The notes under the pieces were generated by a model. That model saw only the letters and a list, made by a program, of their open reading frames with translations. It made no database searches and had not been told where the DNA came from. This document shows, one piece after another, positions 33,533 to 39,850 of a stretch of DNA of 39,850 bases. A program made the position numbers and the translations under genes. How positions within the stretch are numbered: position 1 is the stretch's first letter; each line of letters opens with the position of its first letter. Origin of the DNA: Gynuella sp. (lineage in GTDB: Bacteria > Pseudomonadota > Gammaproteobacteria > Pseudomonadales > Natronospirillaceae); NCBI GenBank assembly GCA_028282465.1, contig JANQHX010000007.1:64001-103850 (forward strand), written 5' to 3'.

Positions 33533-34339
33533 TCAGACAACCGAGGTGTTACTTTTATCCTGTTGCTGAACTAGCTGGGCATTTAAATTAATGATATTCC
33601 GCGCCATGTTTTCAATAAGAGTCAGCGTAGTTTCAGGGTGTGTTTGCATCAGAGAAACGAACTCATTTTTAGGAACCGCTAGTACTGAGCAAGGCTCAGT
33701 AGCCGTAACCGTTGCACTGCGTTTGGACTGAGTAAAAACAGCCATGGCTCCAAATATTTCATCCCGAAGCACGTCGCCAACTTTAATTCCATCAACAGAA
33801 ACTTCGGCTTGCCCCTGGATAATAGTGTATACCTCTGTCGCTTCATCACCCTCAGCAATAATTACGTCACCTGCTTTGTATTGTAAAAAACCTGTGTTTG
33901 GGCGAGTTTGAGTTTTTACAATTCGTGAATATGCATCACCAAACACAGCACTCAAGGTCACCAAATAAGCCGTCCAGGACGACACTTTGTCCCGATCTTC
34001 GGTGAGGTGCTTCAACAAGGTGGTGGCATCATATCGCCCCAAAATAACGTATTCATCAGAGCTGAATTCAGGACTAGGCAGGCCATAAGCATTGTTTAAA
34101 CCAACCAAATCACCAGGCTCAAATACAATAACTGATCGACCATTTTGGCAGGCATGGATAGATCCAGATTCCACTACAAATAGTGAATCCGAATTGTATT
34201 CGGCATACAGGTCAGTTACCTCCGGCAACGAAACCCGTTCTACGGGTTCTGGCAGGCTTGCAAGCATATGCTCTGAGATTTTTCTAAGTCGTGACAGAAT
34301 CTGATCAACATACTCGGGACGTTCACCCATCAGAAACAT
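33533..34339 (-). CDS. Double cyclic nucleotide-binding domain protein
   Basis: A 268-aa cytoplasmic protein with two cNMP-binding beta-rolls and no DNA-binding or enzymatic domain. The first (about residues 45-110) is degenerate: SLFVVESGSIHACQNGRS, VFEPGDLVGL. The second (about 150-250) is better kept: YKAGDVIIAEGDEATEVYTI, IIQGQAEVSVDGIKVGDVL, EIFGAMAVFTQSKRSATVTA, where SKRSATV stands at the phosphate-binding cassette. The C-terminus is a short helix plus Gln-rich tail. GGAG lies seven bases before ATG 34339. It probably senses cAMP or another nucleotide for an unknown partner. Confidence 0.82.
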   Translation of the reverse strand: MFLMGERPEYVDQILSRLRKISEHMLASLPEPVERVSLPEVTDLYAEYNSDSLFVVESGSIHACQNGRSVIVFEPGDLVGLNNAYGLPSPEFSSDEYVILGRYDATTLLKHLTEDRDKVSSWTAYLVTLSAVFGDAYSRIVKTQTRPNTGFLQYKAGDVIIAEGDEATEVYTIIQGQAEVSVDGIKVGDVLRDEIFGAMAVFTQSKRSATVTATEPCSVLAVPKNEFVSLMQTHPETTLTLIENMARNIINLNAQLVQQQDKSNTSVV

Positions 34340-34481
34340 TGCGCTACTCCAACCTCTATTGTTTAGTTCATTAACATCACTATATCACGCGTTTTTTAAA
34401 GCTCTCCAATTCTGAAGTGGTGAAACGTGACACACGACCAGCCTTTTGGCTGATAGAATTACATAAATGAATAATTACTAG

Positions 34482-34628
34482 GTTCAACACAGTATTCACA
34501 TCCCTCCAGCTTCGCCATTTTATGGATTTATCCTCAGTAGACATTGGATAACCCGGCAAAAACAGCAAATTCTTCAATTTTGGATCGCAACAGATCAGGG
34601 TATCCGCCGCCTCGAAATATCAGGTGAA
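34482..34628 (+). other. Untranslated-looking 5' extension homologous to the polB N-terminus
   Basis: In frame with polB and upstream of its first ATG, the DNA reads GFILSRHW (34524-34547) and QFWIATDQG (34575-34601). These align with GFILTRHW and SFWLATDNG at the start of E. coli DNA polymerase II. The frame is open back to a TAG at 34479-34481, but contains no ATG, GTG or TTG. An ATG at 34522 is one frame off; an ATG at 34467 is in frame but stopped by that TAG at codon 5. Confidence 0.8.
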
Positions 34629-36905
34629 ATGCCTTTGTTTTTTGTGCTAACTGGAGATGAATTAAAAGTCACTCAATTGCTACGAGAGAAATTCATCAGC
34701 TTTCAACTCAAACCATTAGAGTTGAAATCTTTCGACCAGCACTCGGTAAGTGGTTGTTACTTTCGGAATTGGGGTGAATTAAAACAAGCGGCGAAGATAT
34801 TGCGGGGCGCTGGACTGAGACTTTGGGAGGAAGATATCACCCCCCCTGACCGATACCTTATGGAGCGTTTCATTACTGCCAGCGTAGAAGTATTTGGTCA
34901 ACCAGATCAAGACGGCACTTACCGAAACCCTAAACTTAAGCCGCCAAGCGCTAATCAATACTTCTGGCCAAAACTGACCATGGCTTCGCTTGATATTGAA
35001 ACCAGTCCCTTTTACCCAGGAGAACCCATTGAGCTTTACTCTATCGCACTGGTAACACAGGAAAAAAGCTACCTATGGATTAAAAATTCAACACCCTATT
35101 TATTCAACAATTTGGAAGCTGAGACTTACTGTTTTGCATCCGAAAAAGAACTTCTCCTTGAATTCATAGACGCCTTCGCAAACATTAATCCTGACTTAAT
35201 ACTGGGTTGGAATGTTGTTAACTTCGACCTTAGAGTTTTACAGAATAAATGTGATGACTACGGAATTGCCTTTGAGATTGGTCGCGGATCAACGAGAAGC
35301 GAGAGATCTCTTACATGGCGACAACCTAGAAATGCTCGTGGAGAAATTAGCGATCAAAAATGGTTAGTCGACATTACTGGCAGAAGAATTCTGGATGGAA
35401 TTGATTCATTAAGAACTGCCATGTACATGTTCGACAGTTTTGCGTTGGAGGATGTTGCACAAACCTTATTAGGACGAGGGAAACTAATTCACGATGCTTC
35501 GAATCGAGTGGAGGAAATTACTCGTCTTTTCGCGGAAGAGCCTTTTAGATTAGCTCAATATAACTTAGAGGATTGCCAGCTAGTACTGGATATTTTCGAG
35601 CATTGCGAACTACTCAATCTGCTAATGGCTAGATCTGAGTTAACCGGCCACTCCCTAGATAGATCTGGCGGCAGTGCTGCTGCCTTTAACTATTTATATT
35701 TACCTAGGCTTCATAGAAAAGGCTTTGTGGCACCATCAATTGGTACTCAGGAACTGACCTTTCACGCGCCCGGCGGCTATGTAATGGATTCGAAACCGGG
35801 ATTTTATTCCAACGTTTTGGTATTAGACTTTAAAAGCCTTTATCCCAGCATTATTCGTACATTTTTTATTGATCCTTATGGCATGATTCGAGCGCTTCAC
35901 GGGCTATCGAACCAAACACAAGAGGGATTCGATGGTGCTGTATTCGATAAAGAAGACCACCTACTTCCTGCTATTATCGACTTTCTTTGGAACGCCAGAG
36001 ACCAAGCAAAAAAACAAAAGAATCAACCATTGTCGCAAGCCGTGAAAATTCTTATGAACTCTTTTTATGGTGTGCTGGGCTCTGATTTATGTCGCTTTTA
36101 CGATCCAAGACTGTCCAGCTCTATTACCAAACGTGGCCATGAAATAATGCAGCTTAGTAAGGAGTGGATTGAACAACAGGGCTTTAACGTACTATACGGA
36201 GACACTGATTCTTTATTCATATGGATCGAGACTGACGTGAGTTCTGCGCAAGCCAAAGAGATCGGCGAACAGTTAATGGCGGGGCTCAATCATTGGTGGA
36301 CGGAACAGTTAAAGAATAAGTTCCAAATTGAAAGCAAGCTGGAAATTGAATTCGAAACCCACTTCAAAAAGTTCTTGATGCCTACTATTAGAGGCACAGA
36401 TAAAGGCAGCAAAAAACGCTATGCAGGGCTAATTGAAAGCTCGGCTGAGAACTATGAATTGGTGTTTAAAGGTCTGGAAACCGTTCGCTCTGATTGGACT
36501 GAATTGGCAAAGGAGTTTCAGAAAGAACTATACAGACGAGTCTTTTTCGATGAGCCAGTCCACGAATACATTCAGCAGTTTGTAACCGATCTTTATGCTG
36601 GACATAAGGATAATTTGATTGTTTATCGCCGCCGATTAAGAAAGCCATTGGAGGAATACGTAAAAAACATCCCGCCCCATGCTCAGGCAGCTAAAATTGC
36701 TCGAGAAATTGATCCTAAATTTCCAATTAACCGAATAGAGTATGTTCTAACCGTGTCTGGAGTTGAACCCTTAGCATTTATGAATTCAAAACCAGACTAT
36801 GACCAATATATTGAAAAACAAATACAGCCCGTTGCCGATTCAGTACTTCAGTTTATAGGGCTGAGCTTTGAAGAGGTTTCAGGCCGCCAAATTAGTTTGA
36901 TCTAA
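34629..36905 (+). CDS. polB: DNA polymerase II (5' end uncertain, possibly damaged)
   Basis: Family B repair polymerase of 758 aa from the first in-frame ATG; E. coli Pol II has 783. Exonuclease motifs ASLDIETSPF, GWNVVNFDLRVL and YNLEDCQLVLDI; polymerase motifs DFKSLYPSIIRTF, AVKILMNSFYGVLG and YGDTDSLFIW; also TIRGTDKGSKKRYAGL and FKGLETVRSDWT, all as in E. coli. About 35 further N-terminal residues, including the conserved FILxRHW and FWxATD segments, are encoded upstream in frame but have no canonical start codon. Either a non-standard start is used or a small mutation truncated the protein. No LexA-type box was found upstream. Confidence 0.9.
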   Translation: MPLFFVLTGDELKVTQLLREKFISFQLKPLELKSFDQHSVSGCYFRNWGELKQAAKILRGAGLRLWEEDITPPDRYLMERFITASVEVFGQPDQDGTYRNPKLKPPSANQYFWPKLTMASLDIETSPFYPGEPIELYSIALVTQEKSYLWIKNSTPYLFNNLEAETYCFASEKELLLEFIDAFANINPDLILGWNVVNFDLRVLQNKCDDYGIAFEIGRGSTRSERSLTWRQPRNARGEISDQKWLVDITGRRILDGIDSLRTAMYMFDSFALEDVAQTLLGRGKLIHDASNRVEEITRLFAEEPFRLAQYNLEDCQLVLDIFEHCELLNLLMARSELTGHSLDRSGGSAAAFNYLYLPRLHRKGFVAPSIGTQELTFHAPGGYVMDSKPGFYSNVLVLDFKSLYPSIIRTFFIDPYGMIRALHGLSNQTQEGFDGAVFDKEDHLLPAIIDFLWNARDQAKKQKNQPLSQAVKILMNSFYGVLGSDLCRFYDPRLSSSITKRGHEIMQLSKEWIEQQGFNVLYGDTDSLFIWIETDVSSAQAKEIGEQLMAGLNHWWTEQLKNKFQIESKLEIEFETHFKKFLMPTIRGTDKGSKKRYAGLIESSAENYELVFKGLETVRSDWTELAKEFQKELYRRVFFDEPVHEYIQQFVTDLYAGHKDNLIVYRRRLRKPLEEYVKNIPPHAQAAKIAREIDPKFPINRIEYVLTVSGVEPLAFMNSKPDYDQYIEKQIQPVADSVLQFIGLSFEEVSGRQISLI

Positions 36906-36913
36906 ATACAGGT

Positions 36914-36930
36914 TGGAGACTGGCTCTCCA
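36914..36930 (+). terminator. Weak stem-loop after polB
   Basis: TGGAGA (36914-36919) pairs with TCTCCA (36925-36930) across a five-base loop, nine bases after the polB stop. There is no T run, so termination is uncertain. Confidence 0.35.
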
Positions 36931-37304
36931 TCCTATTGACTCATTAAAAACATAATGCTGTTTTCCACACAAATACGCGGGAATAACGTTTTCGGTATTA
37001 CTACTGGCCTAAATCAATCTAATGCATAGATAACCACCGACAATTAGACCAAAAAAATGACTCAAAACAATAACTGTCGAAATTATTTACATCAAAAATC
37101 AGCTAAATCATCTATGAAATGACCAACTAAAACATTTGATAAACGATTAGCGGCTGGATATAGAAATTCGTTCACAGCCATCATAGCCAATGTCTTACAC
37201 GGCCAATCGGCTAACGGAATTTGCTGTCGGCAATCCTTACACACACAACCATTTTGTTTTACTTAGAAATCAAAAAGGCGCTAAAAATGGCGCTCAATCA
37301 CAGT
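36931..37304 (+). other. Long AT-rich upstream region of the first PEP-CTERM gene
   Basis: No gene seen. Direct repeats of GGCGCT at 37277-37282 and 37289-37294 (12 bp period) lie just upstream of the sigma-54-like promoter and could be activator sites. Two CTTACAC copies occur farther up (near 37194 and 37237). Confidence 0.35.
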
Positions 37305-37320
37305 TGGCACCACTTATGCT
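37305..37320 (+). promoter_or_regulatory. Sigma-54-like promoter of the first PEP-CTERM gene
   Basis: TGGCACCACTTATGCT matches the -24/-12 consensus TGGCACGNNNNTTGC at nearly all fixed positions, with GG and GC separated by the required ten bases. The predicted start near 37331 gives a 40-base leader. A similar element precedes the paralogue. Confidence 0.65.
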
Positions 37321-37370
37321 TATGAGGCTCTCGTAACTCAAATTAGATAATGAAAATCACGGAGAGATTC

Positions 37371-38069
37371 ATGAACAATTTTAAAACTTGGGCTTTCGCG
37401 GGAATCTTAGCTGCTTCAGCTAGTGCTCAAGCAACACTAATCGACTTCACAGACACTGACCAATGGGCTGGCGGAGTAGTTGCAACACCTGAAACTCAAA
37501 CCTATGGAAACCTGTCAGTTACGGTAACCACTAATACTGGCTACTACTACAGCGCTGAAAGGTGTAGCGTTTCTTTCTTAGCCTGTGACAACGATGGCCT
37601 AGGCATCAAAGATGACGAGATCACCTACAGTGGCGGTAACATGTTCAGCGGTGAGCTATTAACCGTTACTTTCAGCGAAGCAGTTGACCTGGAATGGATT
37701 GGCTTCCTTGATCTTTTTGTTGAAGACGGTAGCCCTGAGTCAGCACAATTAATTGCAAGCTACGAAGATGGATCTAAAGCAGGTACTGCTTGGGAATCAA
37801 CTGAAACTCAGGCTGAAAACCAATGGGGTTGGTTAATGGCCGACACAGATAATGATTTGAACTTGGATGCAACCTTCAGCTTAGACGGCATCACAAAGTT
37901 AGAGTTCTTTGCTGGAACAGAAGTTTATCAAAGCGCAGCCAACTCAGACTTTGCTCTTGCTGCAATTAAGGTTGAAGTACCTGAACCAGCCACTCTTGGG
38001 CTATTAGGTTTTGGTGTACTTGCTTTATTGGGTGCTAGACGCAGAGCTGGACAAGCACAAGCAAAATAA
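37371..38069 (+). CDS. PEP-CTERM sorting domain protein (paralogue 1)
   Basis: A 232-aa secreted protein from ATG 37371, with GGAGA five bases upstream; the ATG at 37350 has no such site. Signal peptide to about SAQA, then a beta-rich domain (LIDFTDTDQWAGG; YYYSAERCSVSFLACDNDGL; LEWIGFLDLFVEDG) and a C-terminal PEP-CTERM tag: VPEPATLGLLGFGVLALLGA followed by RRR. The tag is recognised by exosortase (XrtA/EpsH type), which is not encoded in the window. The two cysteines and GLGI.DDEI segment are shared with the next gene. Such proteins are usually exported matrix proteins in exopolysaccharide-forming bacteria. Confidence 0.9.
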   Translation: MNNFKTWAFAGILAASASAQATLIDFTDTDQWAGGVVATPETQTYGNLSVTVTTNTGYYYSAERCSVSFLACDNDGLGIKDDEITYSGGNMFSGELLTVTFSEAVDLEWIGFLDLFVEDGSPESAQLIASYEDGSKAGTAWESTETQAENQWGWLMADTDNDLNLDATFSLDGITKLEFFAGTEVYQSAANSDFALAAIKVEVPEPATLGLLGFGVLALLGARRRAGQAQAK

Positions 38070-38099
38070 TCCTTGTATCTAGAATTCAGATATTTAATT

Positions 38100-38124
38100 A
38101 AGGCCGATATTCTCGGCCTTTTTT
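38100..38124 (+). terminator. Terminator after the first PEP-CTERM gene
   Basis: AAGGCCGA (38100-38107) and TCGGCCTT (38113-38120) form a perfect 8 bp stem with a five-base loop and a T run. Confidence 0.9.
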
Positions 38125-38402
38125 AGTTCTGCAATTTGACGCAGCTCCAGAATCACAAACCCCTAAAACACTTGATCTAACTATGCATATTCGCAGGCTG
38201 TCGAAATTTCTTACTCACTTTGTGACTCGACCCGCAATTGTGATTTTTGGTAATTTCTTTTCGAATTAACTTAAACGGTTTACTAAATTTCGAGATCTTG
38301 TATCCCACAAACTGTTCGTTTTATAGCCAAACAAATCATAATTAGACAATATATAAGCTAATTTATGATTTTATTGTTAAGGTCGGTTAATTTTTGACTA
38401 AC
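38125..38402 (+). other. Intergenic region before the second PEP-CTERM gene
   Basis: About 280 AT-rich bases without a gene. It would hold any activator sites for the sigma-54-like promoter that follows. I saw no close copy of the repeats found upstream of the first gene. Confidence 0.3.
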
Positions 38403-38418
38403 TGGCATGCGAATTGAA
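38403..38418 (+). promoter_or_regulatory. Sigma-54-like promoter of the second PEP-CTERM gene
   Basis: TGGCATGCGAATTGAA matches TGGCACGNNNNTTGC except C to T at one -24 position and GA for GC at -12. The element begins 71 bases before ATG 38474, against 66 for the paralogue, which supports it despite the weaker -12. Confidence 0.5.
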
Positions 38419-38473
38419 TCACAAAACACTAAATATCATTTAACCAATTTAACCCGTATTCACAGAGGGATTT

Positions 38474-39166
38474 ATGAATAAGGTAAAAACTTTAACCATT
38501 GCTTCTTTAATCATCGCTTCTGCAGGCTCACAAGCCTCTCTTATTGATTTTACTAATCCATATGCATGGCAAGAAGGGCGAGTCAGCACATCTGTAACCA
38601 ACACCTATGGCGCGTTAGAAATTACGGTCGATTCAAGCTCAGGTAGCTATTACAGCGGAGAGAGATGTGGCATTAGCTATATTAGCTGCGAAAACGATGG
38701 CTTAGGTATCCGCGATGATGAGATTAGCTTTTATGATGGAAACATGTATGACGGCGAGCTTTTAACCGTATCATTTAACGAAGCGGTAGACCTAGAATGG
38801 ATTGGCTTCCTTGACATGTTTGTAGAGTCCGGCGGAGCAGAATCAGCGCAGTTACTGGCTACCTATGAAGACGGGTCTCAAGCAGGCGCTGCTTGGGAGG
38901 CAACTGAGACGCAGACCGACAATAAATGGGGCTGGTTGATGGCCGACCTGGATAATGACTTAGACGTTGATTCCACATTCAGCTTGGATGGAATTACCAA
39001 ACTAGAGTTTTTCACCGGTACCCAATTTTACTCAAGCTCACCTAATTCTGACTTCGCTGTAGCAGCATTGAAACTCGCGAATGTTTCAGAGCCCGCGACT
39101 TTTGGTTTACTGGGTTTCGGAGTATTAGCGCTTTGGGGAGCCAGAAGAAGAGCTGTTAAAGCATAA
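38474..39166 (+). CDS. PEP-CTERM-like sorting domain protein (paralogue 2)
   Basis: A 230-aa paralogue of the preceding protein, similar along its length (SYYSGERCGISYISCENDGL; LEWIGFLDMFVESG; NKWGWLMADLDNDLDVDSTF), so the pair arose by tandem duplication. The signal peptide ends near GSQA. The C-terminal tag reads SEPATFGLLGFGVLALWGA then RRR: Ser replaces the first Pro of the PEP motif. Hydrophobic span and Arg tail are intact. AGAGGG lies shortly before the ATG. It probably shares regulation with paralogue 1, as both have sigma-54-like promoters. Confidence 0.87.
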   Translation: MNKVKTLTIASLIIASAGSQASLIDFTNPYAWQEGRVSTSVTNTYGALEITVDSSSGSYYSGERCGISYISCENDGLGIRDDEISFYDGNMYDGELLTVSFNEAVDLEWIGFLDMFVESGGAESAQLLATYEDGSQAGAAWEATETQTDNKWGWLMADLDNDLDVDSTFSLDGITKLEFFTGTQFYSSSPNSDFAVAALKLANVSEPATFGLLGFGVLALWGARRRAVKA

Positions 39167-39195
39167 GATTCAAAATAAATTGAAACAAATACAAG

Positions 39196-39227
39196 AATGG
39201 CCGAAATATTCGGCCATTTTTATTTTT
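39196..39227. terminator. Terminator between the second PEP-CTERM gene and serA
   Basis: AATGGCCGAA (39196-39205) and TTCGGCCATT (39209-39218) form a perfect 10 bp stem with a three-base loop and a T-rich tail on the plus strand that touches the serA stop codon. Confidence 0.9.
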
Positions 39228-39850
39228 AAAACAAAATTCTCGCCTTAATTGTACCGGTAATTCCCCGGATTTTTTCTAACGCAAGCCCACCAAATTCCTG
39301 GTCCACATCAATCACGACATAACCAACGCTGTCGTTAGTCTGGAGATACTGGCCACTAATATTGATGTTGTTCTCTGAGAAGATATTGTTGATTTCAGAA
39401 AGCACCCCTGGCCGATTCTCATGGATATGCAAGATGCGATGTTTACCTTCATGAGCAGGCAGAGCAACTTCTGGGAAATTCACTGCAGAAACAGATGTTC
39501 CGTTATCAGAGAAAGTCGCGAGCTTTTCAGCTACTTCCAATCCGATATTCTTCTGCGCCTCTAAAGTAGACCCCCCAATATGAGGCGTTAAAATCACATT
39601 ATCGAATTCCCGTAGAGGACTCATGAACTCATCATCATTGCCTCTGGGCTCAACTGGAAAAACGTCGATGGCTGCACCAAGTAGTTTTTTGCTGCGAATC
39701 ACTTCCGCCAGGGCGTCAATATCAACCACAGTGCCTCGAGCCGCATTTAGAAAAATCGCTCCCTGTTTCATTTGACTGAACTGCTCTTCACCCATCATAT
39801 CTTTAGTGGAGGCATTTTCGGGGACATGAAGGCTCACAATATCTGCTTCG
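39226..39850 (-). CDS. serA: D-3-phosphoglycerate dehydrogenase, C-terminal part (cut by window edge)
   Basis: First enzyme of serine synthesis: oxidises 3-phosphoglycerate with NAD. The window holds the last ~208 residues; the frame continues through the edge (EADIVSLHVPENAST), so no start is present. Visible are the end of the NAD domain (FLNAARGTVVDIDALAEVI with the active-site Arg), ILTPHIGGSTLEAQKNIG with the catalytic His, and a C-terminal ACT domain (HRILHIHENRPGVLSEINN; GYVVIDVD) through which serine inhibits the enzyme in E. coli. It is convergent with the PEP-CTERM gene. Confidence 0.95.
   Translation of the reverse strand, partial: EADIVSLHVPENASTKDMMGEEQFSQMKQGAIFLNAARGTVVDIDALAEVIRSKKLLGAAIDVFPVEPRGNDDEFMSPLREFDNVILTPHIGGSTLEAQKNIGLEVAEKLATFSDNGTSVSAVNFPEVALPAHEGKHRILHIHENRPGVLSEINNIFSENNINISGQYLQTNDSVGYVVIDVDQEFGGLALEKIRGITGTIKARILF

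Noticed and set aside
34440-34470. Possible LexA box before polB (CTG...CAT)
   Set aside because: Spacing and the second half do not match CTGT-N8-ACAG; polB is SOS-controlled in E. coli, but I cannot support it here.
34380-34577. Minus-strand open frame of 65 codons upstream of polB
   Set aside because: It is antisense to the in-frame polB N-terminal homology (FILSRHW), which explains the open frame.
1-39850. Defence islands, CRISPR arrays, prophage, tRNA or rRNA
   Set aside because: No repeat-spacer array, phage genes, tRNA cloverleaf or rRNA sequence was recognised; the HNH and EVE genes stand alone without defence partners.

Overview
The window reads as ordinary chromosomal DNA of a marine-type gammaproteobacterium, probably in the Oceanospirillales/Pseudomonadales range. 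Three things point there: the UPF0149-pepP and zapA-6S RNA-fau order known from enteric and related genomes, a Pseudomonas-style basic amino acid (aot) transporter beside astE, and PEP-CTERM proteins. No phage, CRISPR, rRNA or tRNA was recognised. The one clear mobile-looking element is a ~320 bp MITE-like element with 33 bp terminal inverted repeats at 2236-2559.

Layout. 1-4530: start of ppk1 (cut by the window edge), hpt, folA, an orphan periplasmic binding protein, the MITE, pepP and a UPF0149 gene. 4675-7481: a TIGR02449-like coiled-coil gene overlapping zapA, the 6S RNA gene ssrS, fau, a terminator, a 49-aa membrane peptide and an EVE-domain gene. 7483-11744 (minus strand): a basic amino acid ABC transporter (ATPase, binding protein, two permeases) ending in astE, which links arginine uptake to the succinyltransferase degradation pathway. 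12048-16694: a REC-GGDEF regulator with an extra degenerate receiver, a small membrane protein, fructokinase mak, pflA and a small alpha/beta hydrolase. 16777-22961: a barrel-like protein, an internally duplicated lipoprotein, PBP1B (mrcB), a PfkB-family adenosine kinase, a DUF4124 protein and an HNH nuclease.

23291-28647 is a tight five-gene envelope operon: an LPP20 lipoprotein, a periplasmic transglutaminase-like protein, a COG3014-like TPR lipoprotein, an LpoB-like PBP activator and a second LPP20 lipoprotein. The PBP1B encoded 3-8 kb away carries a UB2H-like region, the docking site for LpoB in E. coli, so the cluster may serve peptidoglycan synthesis. 28965-34339: a small membrane protein, an orphan MalE-like protein, radA, an outer-membrane-like protein, a VOC protein and a double cyclic-nucleotide-binding protein. 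34629-36905 is DNA polymerase II (polB), whose homology continues upstream of its first in-frame ATG into sequence with no canonical start codon. 37371-39166: two paralogous PEP-CTERM proteins, each preceded at about the same distance by a sigma-54-like -24/-12 element. The window ends in the 3' part of serA.

Most promising second looks: the polB 5' end, the sigma-54/PEP-CTERM pair, the LPP20/transglutaminase/TPR/LpoB operon with its repeated TTTGCTA upstream motif, and the MITE.
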